A DNA stretch of 64,000 nucleotides from Candidatus Binatia bacterium (lineage in GTDB: Bacteria; Desulfobacterota; Binatia; HRBIN30): assembly GCA_026415395.1 (NCBI GenBank), contig JAOAHD010000002.1:372001-436000 (forward strand). Direction: 5' to 3'. The position numbers and the translations under genes were made by a program. Below, piece after piece: positions 33,600 to 44,000 of the stretch (the stretch's first letter is position 1; each line of letters starts with the position of its first letter). The notes under the pieces are model-generated. The model had not been told where the DNA came from, did not search any database, and saw nothing but the letters and a program-made list of their open reading frames with translations.

Positions 33600-35190
33600 C
33601 CCAGCGTTGCCGTGCGGCCCGCGACGGGCGGGGACTCGGGGGTCGTGGTCCTGGGATTCAACGATCTCACAACTTTTTTTCTCCACTCCTGCCGGGGGAA
33701 CTCCGAGGTGGTGTGGGCTTTGGCTGGTCCACGGAGGGCGCGCAAAGTTTCCAGCAAAATCCTGAACAGCTTGCGCTGACCCTTCCGCAAGTTAGTGCAC
33801 CACCCCCTATAGTGGTGGCGGAAACCTGGAGGCTTGCCGACGTCAGTTTCGACCGAAACGCGCAACCGGACCGTTCCGAAGGAGCAGCGATGAACCTGAC
33901 GGCCTTCGTTATTCCCCCTGGCGTCGTGTTCTTCGGCCACGGATTAATGGTTGCCAGGGAGGAGCAGCGGCCCGGGGCCCCCGGTGTTCTTCCAGGGTGG
34001 AGGGATCGCGCGCAGCGCTCGTTACGACAAACCGTGGTTCGCGGCTCGCAAATTTGCGCGCGTGCCGGGAGAGGATCGGGCATTTGTTTGCGCCACGCAA
34101 ATTCAGTGTGACCCACCGGCAACTTATGAGATACAGCTCCTCGAGGTGCGCACGGACTGGGTCCAGCAAGAGGAAATTTCTACGCTGACTCGCGTTGTGG
34201 CGTCGGGTACGTTGACGGACCTCGACATTGTGCAGGGTTGCCAAGTGAAGCAGGCGCCCGACGGTGGGGTGTGGGTGAGTTGGTGGGAAGGAGTCGGTGG
34301 GGTGAGTCGGATCAAGGCAAGGCGCTACGACCTCACCAGCAGAGACTTCGGGCCGGTGACCGACGCCAGCGGACCTTTTGTCGCCCCGAAGGACGCCGTC
34401 GCTTCGGCCGACTGTGGCCGCAGAGCGCTGAAGGGGCACATCCGATACTCGCCATTCCCCAGTATGGACCTCGATCCTGTCGACGGGCGCATTTACATCG
34501 CTTACGCAGCGGCCGACACCGTCTCTCCATATCGGTCGCGATCGGTCGCGCATTTACGTTGCCCGCTCCACGGATGGCGGAGCGACCTGAACCCGATGGC
34601 TGGTAGACGATTAAGGCCCGGGCGACCGTTTCATGCCGGCACTGGCCGTCAGCGCTTTCCGCACCGTGCGGGTGATGTGGTACGATCGGCGTAACGACCC
34701 GAACAACTTGAACATCGACGTGTACTACGACACGGGAGTAGGCTGGAGTACCGATCAAAGGTTGACCACGGCGCCGTTCGGCGTTCCCAGAACACTGCCA
34801 AACTTTGATTGTTCGAGCAGGTCTATCTTCGCCGTGCCGAACTGCTAGATGGGCGATTACAACGCGATGAGCGCGGGCCCCTTCGATTCGACGTCCGCGC
34901 ATGATTTCGTTCAGGCCTGGGGTGACAACTCGCTCAAGTTCTATGATCCGGACATGCAGTTAGATGTCCCGGATCCGGACGTTCGGGCGACGCGAACTGC
35001 TGGGTGTCAAATACACGCGGGCCCCGCCGGGCGCCTGAGCTTGCTTCCACTCATCGCAGGGGTTGTTCTGGTACGGTTGGCCAGGAGGGGGTTACGGAAG
35101 AGCCGGCCAAGGCTCGCATGGCGCGGAGGGCGGCTGTGGGCTGCCGCCGCACTGGCCACTCGGTCTGCCATCGACCATCTTCGCCAGTGA
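33600..35190 (+). pseudogene. BNR/sialidase-like repeat protein, multiply disrupted
   Basis: Pieces in three frames reconstruct one secreted repeat protein: VVVLGFNDLTT, STPAGGTPR, VGFGWSTEGAQSF, ARSARYDKPWFAARKF, DLDPVDGRIYIAYA, IYVARSTDGGAT, GPGDRFMPALAVS, VMWYDRRNDPNNLNIDVYY and MGDYNAMSAG. This order is the one I recognise from exo-alpha-sialidase/BNR-repeat-like secreted proteins. Lesions include indels near a T7 run (33674-33680), a 10-bp tandem duplication, and in-frame stops TGA (34588), TAA (34612) and TAG (34846), which in an intact homologue would probably read Trp, Gln and Tyr. The end has a hydrophobic segment and basic tail, perhaps a C-terminal anchor. Start is uncertain. Confidence 0.7.
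34531..34550 (+). repeat. Perfect 10-bp tandem duplication causing a frameshift
   Basis: ATCGGTCGCG occurs twice back to back. Removing one copy restores SPYRSRIYVARSTDGG in one frame; with both copies the frame shifts by one base. It is thus the precise cause of one lesion in the BNR-like pseudogene. Confidence 0.9.
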
Positions 35191-35198
35191 GGTTTCAC

Positions 35199-38161
35199 AT
35201 GGTCTCGAACGCGCGGGGACTTCGTGGTTCTTTGGTCGTGTGCTTTGCGCTTTGCTTTGTTTTCTGGGCTAGCCTGGTGCGGCCAGCGACCGCTGGCCGC
35301 ACCAGGGCTTTCCCTTACACAGCAGGGATTCTGGTTCCCGTAGCTGAGCATCGAAGAGACGCCGTGGATTTGGGTGACTTTGATGGAGATGGCAACCTCG
35401 ATATGGCTTTTGGTGAGGTAGCCGTGGGTCTGGTCTGGCGCCCTGGGCTCGGCGATGGCAACTCGGGCCTCTACGGTACGTCGAAAGGGGTGTACATCCG
35501 GCGTGGCTTCAGACGATTGACTGGGCCGCGATGGAAACATGGACCCGCTGGCTAGTTACTACGAGGTAGGTAAGGTGGCGGTTTTCGCAGGCGATGGAAG
35601 ATGGGGGTTTTCGAAACTTGAAGAATACTCGCCTGGCGGTGGGGTTCATGGAATGGCCGTGGCGGACTTCGACCACGATGGGGGATTGGATATTGCCGTA
35701 CTTTATCAGCGCGGGGTTCGCTACTTTGCGAGGGTTCTTTGGTCCCGCGGTGCCGGTGCCGAGCGTGAGGTGGGCAGCGAGTTCGAGGGGCTCGGAGCAG
35801 TCGGGGGCATATCGGCAGGGGATTTCGACGGCGACGGCTGGTTCGACTTAGCCGTGAGCCACTCGTTCGATCCCTCCGGCAACCCCTGGTCCACCGTGTC
35901 TTTTTATTGCAATGACGGGGGTGTCCTAAAAATTGACGAGCCTTACAACCTCGTGGCGGATTATCCTGGGAACCCGCTGTGGTTCAGTGATGGTTTCGCG
36001 CAAATCCTACCGCGCGCTAACGGCGACTTCGACGGCGACGGGATTGACGACCTCGCGGTCGGCGCGACTTGCTTTTTTCCCCGCGCGACCGCGACTTGGA
36101 TCCCATGCAATTGGGAGCGGATCATGCAGGTGCCCGAAGGCCTCGGATGCGGATAGAGGGAGCGGCCGTTGACGAGGCGGGCTTGAATTTAGCCGCATTA
36201 CCGCCTGCTCTCGTTTGGTCCGAGAGAAGTTCGATTGATATATGCGGTTATGTCATGATCGTCCGACGAGCGCGCGACCGGATCTTGGCGGAGAAGTACC
36301 GGGTGCCAAGCGGTCAGTACCCCCGCTCTGTGCACGTGTGCGACCTGGACGGAGATGGGCGACTGGACATTGCGGTGGGAGGGATTAACGCGTTGGGTGT
36401 TCTCTATGGGCAGGGCGGTTTTCTGTTTGAACCGCACTTTTATCCACGCGTGGGGAACTTGCCCAACGCTCCGGTGGTGAACGGCGACGTGAACCGTGAC
36501 GGGTTGATCGACCTAGTTCAAGGGGCGACCACGTAATGCTGGTGTTACCCGCCATTGCACCGCGCCGGTATCCTTCCCGTTCGAACCTACGAGTGGTTTC
36601 GGGGGCCCGGGAAACGTCTACATTTCAACATTTGGTTTGCGACGTGGATCGGGATGGCAATAACGATGTGATAGTGACCGACGGTTTCGACCGTGTCTTC
36701 ACGTTTTTCAATCGGCCATCGCAGAGGAATTTTGTCGGCCCGGTCGTTTCGCAGTTGGCTCTTCCCGCGTGGCATACCGGTTTTCAGGCTCTTCTGGCGA
36801 TGGATGCGGATCGCGATGGCGATTGCGACATCGTGGTTCAGTCGGACTTTCCTGATGAATCCGGATATAACTTTTCACCGGGGCCGCTGGGGGGTATTCT
36901 TCGGTGACACCACCGGCTCGTTTACGCAGCGTGAGCCCGTTTGCGGCGAGGTTCCGGAGGACAGTGAAGGCGAGCGCCCGGTGCCACTCAGGCAGTCGAC
37001 TTTGATCCCAATCGCGTTGGGGAACGAGAACGTGTTCCTCAGTACTGTGGACACCATCCGCGCGAATTGGCGGTTTGGCGAGGACTTTTCTCCTCAGCTT
37101 GCTCAGATTTTTGATATATCGGCGTCGGATGATTCCGGCCCTTGGTTTCGCGGGGTCGGGCTGAGGGACAATACCCTTTGGGATATTGATCATGATGGCG
37201 ACTTAGACATCGTTTCCTTTTTTGCCCAGTATACTCAGCAATTCGGCCCCGCGGCCTTCCGTGTGGGCGTTTACCTTCGTGAGGGTGATAGCTTTGACTT
37301 CAAGCCGCTCCTCACCCCCACACAGATAGCGAGCAATATAACGGTCGATGGGAACACAAGGGCGAAACTTGTGCCTCTCGGATTGGCCGATGTCGACGAG
37401 GATGGGCTGCTGGATATCGTTTGGAGTATGAGCGGCCGGTCCGACGAGGGCTGTATTGGGTGGTCGCGCGGTCTACCTGGCTTGCACTTTGGCGAGCCAG
37501 TTGCGTTTGCACCGCCCTGGTCGGCCGGTCTGTCCCAGAATCCTTTTACCTAGGTGCAGGTTCGCGATATGACTGGGGATGGAGTCGCTGACTTGGTTCT
37601 TTTTCGCCAGACGACCGGACTTGCGGTCATGGAGGGTCTCGGAAACGCGCAATTCGGTTATCGAACCCTCTATACTCTGGTCGATGCCGACGCCGACGTC
37701 ATCTGCTGCTCAGAATTGCTTGACCTTGACTCCGATGGCCGGCCAGACGCGTTGACCTCGTATGACCTGGAAGCCTTTGATACAGCGGCTGCGATCTTTG
37801 ATGACAAAGGAAACGTCGTGCAAGGGACTGCAACTGGAGGGGTCGTTATCTTGTACAACCAGGCGGAGGCGCCACCGTTGTTCACCCCCACGCCCACTCG
37901 CACCCCGGGGGTAACCTCTACATGGACTCCATACCGGATCGTAGCGCCCACCCCACGCCTCATTGCCGCGGTGACTGCAACGGTGATGGCCCCGTGACCG
38001 TGGACGAGGTGGTGGTAGCGGTTCGTCTCCTGCTGGGAACCAAGCGGCCCGGCTACGAGTTGACGCAGGACTACTGTGGCCTAGACCGCAATCTGGACAA
38101 GCGTGTCACGGTGGACGAGGTGGTGGAAGCAGTGAACTCGTTGATCTCGGGCTGCAGGTAA
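35199..38161 (+). pseudogene. FG-GAP/VCBS repeat surface protein with C-terminal dockerin-like pair, disrupted
   Basis: A signal peptide (SLVVCFALCFVFWASLVRPATAG) starts the gene. Six successive frame segments then carry about twelve calcium-binding FG-GAP motifs: DFDGDGNLD, DFDHDGGLD, DFDGDGWFD, DFDGDGIDD, DLDGDGRLD, DVNRDGLID, DVDRDGNND, DADRDGDCD, DIDHDGDLD, DVDEDGLLD, DMTGDGVAD and DLDSDGRPD. A Thr-Pro linker (FTPTPTRTPG) and two EF-hand dockerin-like repeats (GDCNGDGPVTVDEVV; DRNLDKRVTVDEVV) finish it. At least five frame changes and an in-frame TAG (37551) break it; one lies in a G6 run (36889-36894). Intact, it would be a beta-propeller surface or adhesion protein of about 980 residues. 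Confidence 0.8.
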
Positions 38162-38531
38162 GTTCGATGGTTGGTGGTCGGTCACGCAGCGAGGCGCCTG
38201 CCAACCTGGTTCGGGGCGGCTACCTTGCTCGACACTGTGCCTGGTCGAGGGTACGCACATGGGCGGCAGTCCCCCAGTTGTCGCTCAGCGAGATCGAAGC
38301 AGCGAGAGCGGCGTCGTAGCATCGTTGGATGCGAGGGGAGTTCCGTCACCTTACTTGGAAGGGCGCCATGTACGCAGGTGCTGCATCTGATGCTGGGGCT
38401 CGGGGGAATGCGGACCGGTGCTTGGCGAACCCAGGGGCCCAAGTTGCGAGGGTGGATATCGCCTCGTTCGTCGCAGGGGCGCCTAGTGTTATCGAGGGCG
38501 GTTTTCCACCTCTCGACCTCTCGAGCTTGTG
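38162..38531. other. Intergenic region between convergent pseudogenes
   Basis: About 370 bases with only short overlapping frames. No terminator hairpin with T tract, repeat or RNA was recognised. Confidence 0.4.
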
Positions 38532-40195
38532 TCACTCGGAGCGAGCTGCGCTTGCGGTTAGCCCCGTATTTTCTGCTTCGCGCTTGAGCGTCCTCGCTGC
38601 CGAGGAGCCGCATCCCTGTCGGAGAATCTCCAACCCGCCGTATGCCTCGGGCGCAATGAACGCCGTGAGCCGCATCCCTGCCGCGAGGCGGGTATCCGCC
38701 CGAGGTACCCACTCATGTTTGCCATCGACGCAACGCACAAGAATGCAACCCGTCGGAAGCCCCAGGTTGCGCACCTGTTGGCCGACGAATGGCTCATTGG
38801 GTTCGACGACGAACTCGACAATTGGGTTCTCGGGAGCGCGCGCCGGCGCGTCCAGTCGAAGATCGCGCTCGAGTAAAGCTTCGTAAATTGGGAGATCTTG
38901 GAAGAACTCCATGACAACGTACGCGCAAAAGCAGCTTACCAGCAGCGGGAGCTTTTGGTCGTAGTTGCCCGTCATCTCCACAATCAGCATGATGCCCGTG
39001 AGCGGTGCCCGGACAATAGCGGAAAGGTACGCAGCCATTCCTACCACGGCAAAGGCCTCCGCAGTCGGCACCGCAGCCGGGAAGACAATTCGGAAACACT
39101 CCTCGTGTGTCCGCCCCAGTAGGGCTCCGAGAACGAGCAAAGGGGCGAAAATGCCCCCGGGAACCCCCTTTCCATAGCTGGCCATGGTGAGTGCAAAGCG
39201 GAGGGCAAACAGCCCGACGAGGCTGGGCAGCGAAAAGCCCCCGCGCAGCACCGCTTCGGCAAGCGCATGCCCGTTACCTGGGACGTGTGGGAGATGATAG
39301 CCAATGAGGCCAACGGCGGATCCCACTAGGGCTGCGGCCAGTATTGCAAACGAAGGGGGAACGCGCCCGAAGAGCTCGAGCGTTTTCAGAAGCCCGCGGT
39401 TGAAGGCTCTTCCAAGCAAGCCGGCGGCAAGTCCGAGCACTGCAAAAAGAGGAAGTGACGCCAGCGGTGGCGTTGCATATGCGGGAATCTCGAACACTGG
39501 GTGCGACCCGAACGCAATCCGGGCATAACGTCGGCGATTACGCACGCGATAAAGGCTGCACCGAACACGATGGGTTGAAAGTCGCGACGCACCTCTTCGA
39601 GCACAAAAACAAGACCAGCCAGCCGCGCATTGAATGCTGCAGCCAGCCTTGCACCGGCTCCGGCCGTAATCAGAGTAAGACGCTTTGTCTCGGACACCTT
39701 CAGCCAATGCGCTACGGCAGCTCCCGTTGCCCCTCCCATTTGCACCGTTGGCCCCTCGCGTCCGAGCACCAAGCCGCTTCCGATTGCCAGCACACCGCCA
39801 AAAAACTTCACCGGCAGCAGTCGCTGCCAGCAAAGGTTACGATAGCGGCGCAAGACAGCCTCGAGGTGAGGAATGCCACTGCCCGCGGCCTCGGGCGCAA
39901 AGCGGCGGGTGAGGTCTGCCGTAAGGGCCGCGCCGCAAGTAGACCCGAACACGGGTGCCATCCATCCCCACGTCGGAACCGAGTGGCTCCATGCAGTAAG
40001 TGCCAGGCGCACCGTGTCCGCTCCCATCAGCACGCTACGGAAAAGCACGGCGACGGCCCCGGCCAAAAGGCCAACAAGTGCAGCGCGCGGAAAAATCCAG
40101 CGGCGCTGTTGCCGCACAGAGAGGTACGCTTCGAGCTCCGACTCGGCTGAGACCGCTTGCGCGGCAGCGCTGGAGGAGTTGAGCGGCAGACCCAT
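38532..40195 (-). pseudogene. ClC chloride channel/transporter with RCK_C-like tail, one frameshift
   Basis: Two minus-strand frames together encode a full ClC protein of about 550 residues. The first part begins MGLPLNSSSA and contains the chloride-path motifs GSGIPHLEAVL and GREGPTVQMGG; it breaks after FIACVIADV (about 39520-39530). The second part continues ARIAFGSHPVFEIP and contains GKGVPGGIFAPLLVLG and YLSAIVRAPLTG. A TrkA-C/RCK_C-like domain follows (from about EFVVEPNEPFVGQQVRNLGL). A single missing base, not in a homopolymer, explains the break. The filter residues are intact, so decay is recent or the base was miscalled. Confidence 0.8.
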
Positions 40196-40554
40196 ATGCG
40201 TGCCGTATCGATTCTCTTCCGTCGAGACCAGGGGATCGCCAGGAGCCAAGCAGCTCGCGACGGACTGATTTGAACGCTGACAGCTCAACGAGCAAGGCAG
40301 GAAAAACACTGGCCAACAGACGGCCCATTGATCCAGAGGAAGAGTGCACCTGGTTCCAGCCGGCTTCGAACTTGCACAGGAAGGAACGTTGGGCAAACGC
40401 GCGGGCTCGATCTGCCGGGGTCGTCGGGGAAGCGGCGCAACCAGCGCCGGAGCGGCTGTGTTTTCACGCCTCGCAATCCACGATCGGCTCCGCATGCGCT
40501 CCTGCGCATTCTCATGTGGGAGGAAAGACAACAGGCGTGCTATGCAACGCCAAC
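40196..40554. other. Intergenic region between the ClC gene and a GNAT gene
   Basis: About 360 bases separating divergent genes, so promoters for both are expected. I could not identify convincing -35/-10 pairs. The open frame of the downstream GNAT gene extends across it, but without family-like residues. Confidence 0.4.
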
Positions 40555-41037
40555 ATGAACGCTCCAGCACCGGAAATCCGGATCCGCCGAGCACGTTGGC
40601 GTGATTTCCAAGCCGTGGCCGACTTGGTTGCGCAGTGTGCAGCTGGGGAGCTCCAGGCCGAGCGGCGGACCATTCGGCGGTTTCGTCACATTGTGCATGA
40701 CCTCGGAAACGACCTTTACCTCGCGTTTGTCGAGGACGTGCTGGCCGGGTTAATTCACCTCGTCTATGTGCGCGAGCTCGTCGCGCCGCGAAGGGCAGAG
40801 ATCTGCACGATCCTGGTGTCGCCCATCGTCGAAGCCGGTGGCATCGCCGACTCCTTGCTCGCACTCGCCTGCAAACGGGCGCAAAAACGGGATTGCGGTT
40901 TGATTGTCATTCGTAGCAGTGCAGCACCCCCAAACCTTTCCCCTTCGCTGGCTGCCGCTGGATTCCGCTCTGCCGGGGAGTGGTATAAAGCCGCCGTACC
41001 GCCCCTACACGCTGGCAGCGCGAAACAGGAGGATTGA
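40555..41037 (+). CDS. GNAT family N-acetyltransferase
   Basis: 160 residues from MNAPAPEIRIRRARWRDFQAV, a typical GNAT opening. The core includes YLAFVEDVLAGLIHLVYV, then ICTILVSPIVEAGGIADSLLALACKRAQ for the acetyl-CoA-binding loop and helix, and SLAAAGFRSAGEWYKA near the end. The usual QxxGxG/A signature is degenerate (EAGGIA). Substrate unknown. The frame is open upstream, but the residues there are not GNAT-like. The gene ends 3 bases before the glutamate dehydrogenase start, so the two are likely co-transcribed. Confidence 0.7.
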   Translation: MNAPAPEIRIRRARWRDFQAVADLVAQCAAGELQAERRTIRRFRHIVHDLGNDLYLAFVEDVLAGLIHLVYVRELVAPRRAEICTILVSPIVEAGGIADSLLALACKRAQKRDCGLIVIRSSAAPPNLSPSLAAAGFRSAGEWYKAAVPPLHAGSAKQED

Positions 41038-41040
41038 GCC

Positions 41041-44000
41041 GTGGCGGAACTGTCCAAAGCCATCGCACGGTTGATGGCTGAGCGGGTCCAACAGCAAAAA
41101 GAAGTGCAGGCACCGGCTGGTGAGCCCCAGTCCCCGGTGGATACCGAGTCTTCCAAACTCAAGCGGGTGATCGAGTTATTGCGCAACCGCGTCGCGCCCG
41201 GAGAACGGATATTAGTGGAAGGGTTGGCGCGACAGTGGCTGGAACGCGCGGGCGCTGATTTGCTGATGGAAGGCGAGGCGGAGGAGCTGGCCGAGCTGGT
41301 GCACGATGTTTTCCGCTTTCTTCACGGACCAGCCAAGGCAGAACCGCGTGTGGAGGCACGTCCGGATCCGCAGCGGTTACGTGCCTTCGTGGTGTACACC
41401 TGGCTACGGGATCGACCGTTTATTGTCGATACCGTGCAGGAGACCCTGCGCGCGACCGGGGTACGCATCCGCCGGCTGCTGCACCCGATCTTCGTTGTCG
41501 AGCGGGATGAATCGGGGGACCTCCGCGCGATCACTGCCCGCGGTGAATTTGGCCAGCGAGAGTCGGTTTTGCGGATCGAAATCGATAACGTGGCCGATCC
41601 CGTGCAATTGGTTGCCGTACTGCGCGAGCGACTGACTGCAGTTGTGTGGGCTACAGGAGACTATCCTGCCATGCGCAATAAGGCCGCTGAAATTGCCGAC
41701 GAGCTGCGCACACATACCCTGCCGCGCCCGTGGTCGGCCGATACTGACGAGTTCGCAGCCTTTTTAGACTGGCTTGCCGAGAAAAACTTTGTATTCCTCG
41801 GTTACCGGGAGTACGAATTTCAGGGTCACGGACGCGAGCGTTTCGCCCAGGTGCGGCGCGGGTCAGGGCTGGGCATTTTGCGCGACGAGCAACGCTCGCA
41901 GTACTTCCAGGCGCAACCTCTGCCCGATGGGTTGCGCCGCCGACTGAACGAGCCGCCCTTGTGGCTGATCTCCAAAACGAACGCGCAAAGTCCTGTCCAT
42001 CGCTCCGGGCACATGGACTACATCGGCGTGAAACAAGTAGATGCCGCGGGCGTGGTGGTGGGCGAACGCCGCTTTCTCGGTTTGTTTACCGCAAGGGCCT
42101 ACGCCGAGGAGCCGATGCGCGTGCCGCTCCTGCGCCTAAAGCTCGCTTACATTCTCGAAGCCGAGGGGGCAGAGGAGGGCACGCACTCGTACAAGGAAAT
42201 TGTCGCTTTGTTCAACAGCCTCTCGCGTACGCAGTTGTTAGCATTATCGCCCGAACAGCTTCGCGAAACGATCAAAGCGCTGCGAGCTGCTGAAGAAACA
42301 GACGACGTTGACATGATTGCCCACTTGGACCCGATCGAGCGGGGTGTGTTCGTCACGGTGTCGATTCCGCAGAATCGGTTTTCGCACGATTTAGAGCAGC
42401 GAGTGGAGGAGGGGTTGCTCACGCAGTTCGAGAACAGCGCAATTTTGGAAAGCCGGGTGGCGTTGGACGAACGGCGGCACGTGCGTTTGCACTTCTACAT
42501 CGCCCCGCGAACGGGAACTGTGAAAAGAGTCCCCGTTGAGGAACTCAAGCGCAGTGTCCGCTCGCTTCTGCAAACTTGGGAGGATCGCTTTCGCGCCGCG
42601 CTGGAGGAACAGTACTCGCGCGAGATTGCCCACACCCTCGCGCAACGATACGCGTCGATTTTCGACGACGCATATCGTGCGGTTACCGATGTGCGCACTG
42701 CCGTCGTCGACGTGGCCAACTTGGAGACCGTGTTGGCGTCCAAAGCGCCGCAGGTGGATTTGTTACCGGCCGGACTCGTGCGGGCTTACCCCGGTGAGGT
42801 GGTCCTTAAGTTGTACCTTCCCGGCGCACCGCTGGTGCTGAGTGATTTTCTGCCTTTCCTCGAAGACCTTGGCTTTCAAGTCATCGCTCAAGACGTCCAC
42901 GAGCTGCAAATCGCGGGTCTTGGCCGCGTGGGCATTCACTCGTTTCCCGTGCGCGATCGGCGCGGGTTGCCCATCGACACCGAGCAGGTGGGAAGGGCGG
43001 TGTGCGAGGCGCTAGGCTTGCTGCAAGCGGGTAAGCTCGAAAGCGATCCTTTGAACAGTCTGATCCTCCGTGCGGGCTTGAGGTGGCGCGAAGTGCAATT
43101 GCTGCGGGCGTATGCCCACTACGCGCTGCAACTGCGCTTGGCGCCAAGCCGCGAAACCGTGGTGCGTACGCTCGCCGAGTCCCCAGCCTGCGCACGGGCG
43201 CTGTGGAATTACTTTGCCGCAAAGTTCGACCCTGAGCGCAAGGAGTCTGCTCGAGACCGCGAGGAGCGGGTTTTGCCAACCTTACAGCGCGAGTTCGAAG
43301 CTGCCCTCGAGGGAGTGGGCTCGATCGAAGAGGATCGGCTGCTCCGCGCCCTGTTTGCACTGGTGCAAGCGACGGTACGCACCTCGTATTTTTGCCCAGG
43401 GGAGGATCCGCGCGAGCCAGTGACGATGGCGTTGAAGTTCGATGGCACAGCCTTACCAGGCTCGGGTCCCAAGCCTCTGCTCGAAACTTACGTTCACGGC
43501 CCCTCGGTAGAAGGTGTGCACTTGCGCGCCGCGCGGGTGGCGCGGGGAGGCGTGCGACAAACTGATCGCTCGGATTTCCGCAGCGAGGTGCTGGCACTGA
43601 TGCTCACGCAAGACGTGAAGAACGTGGTCATCGTGCCTGGTGGGGCCAAGGGTGGCTTCGTGGTGCGCCGGGCGAGAACCTACCCGGTGCCCGTGACAGA
43701 AGCGGCCGCCGCGTACCGGGCGTACATCAGCGCGCTGCTCGACGTGACAGACAATGTGGTCCGGGGGCGCGTCGACACGCCGCCTCGAGTGCTCGCCTAC
43801 GATCAGCCGGACCCGTATCTGGTCGTGGCCGCCGACAAGGGCACGGCGACGTTCTCCGACCTGGCGAATGACATCTCCGTGCAACGGGGCTTTTGGCTCG
43901 GCGATGCGTTCGCTTCTGGCGGAAAACACGGGTACGACCACAAAAAGCAAGGCATTACCGCCAAGGGCGTGTGGGAGTGCGTGCGGCGACATTTTTACGA

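Noticed and set aside
32975-37553. Possible TAG recoding (amber as sense codon)
   Set aside because: TAG occurs as a normal stop elsewhere in the window (for example after the histidine kinase and radical SAM genes), and TGA and TAA also interrupt these genes.
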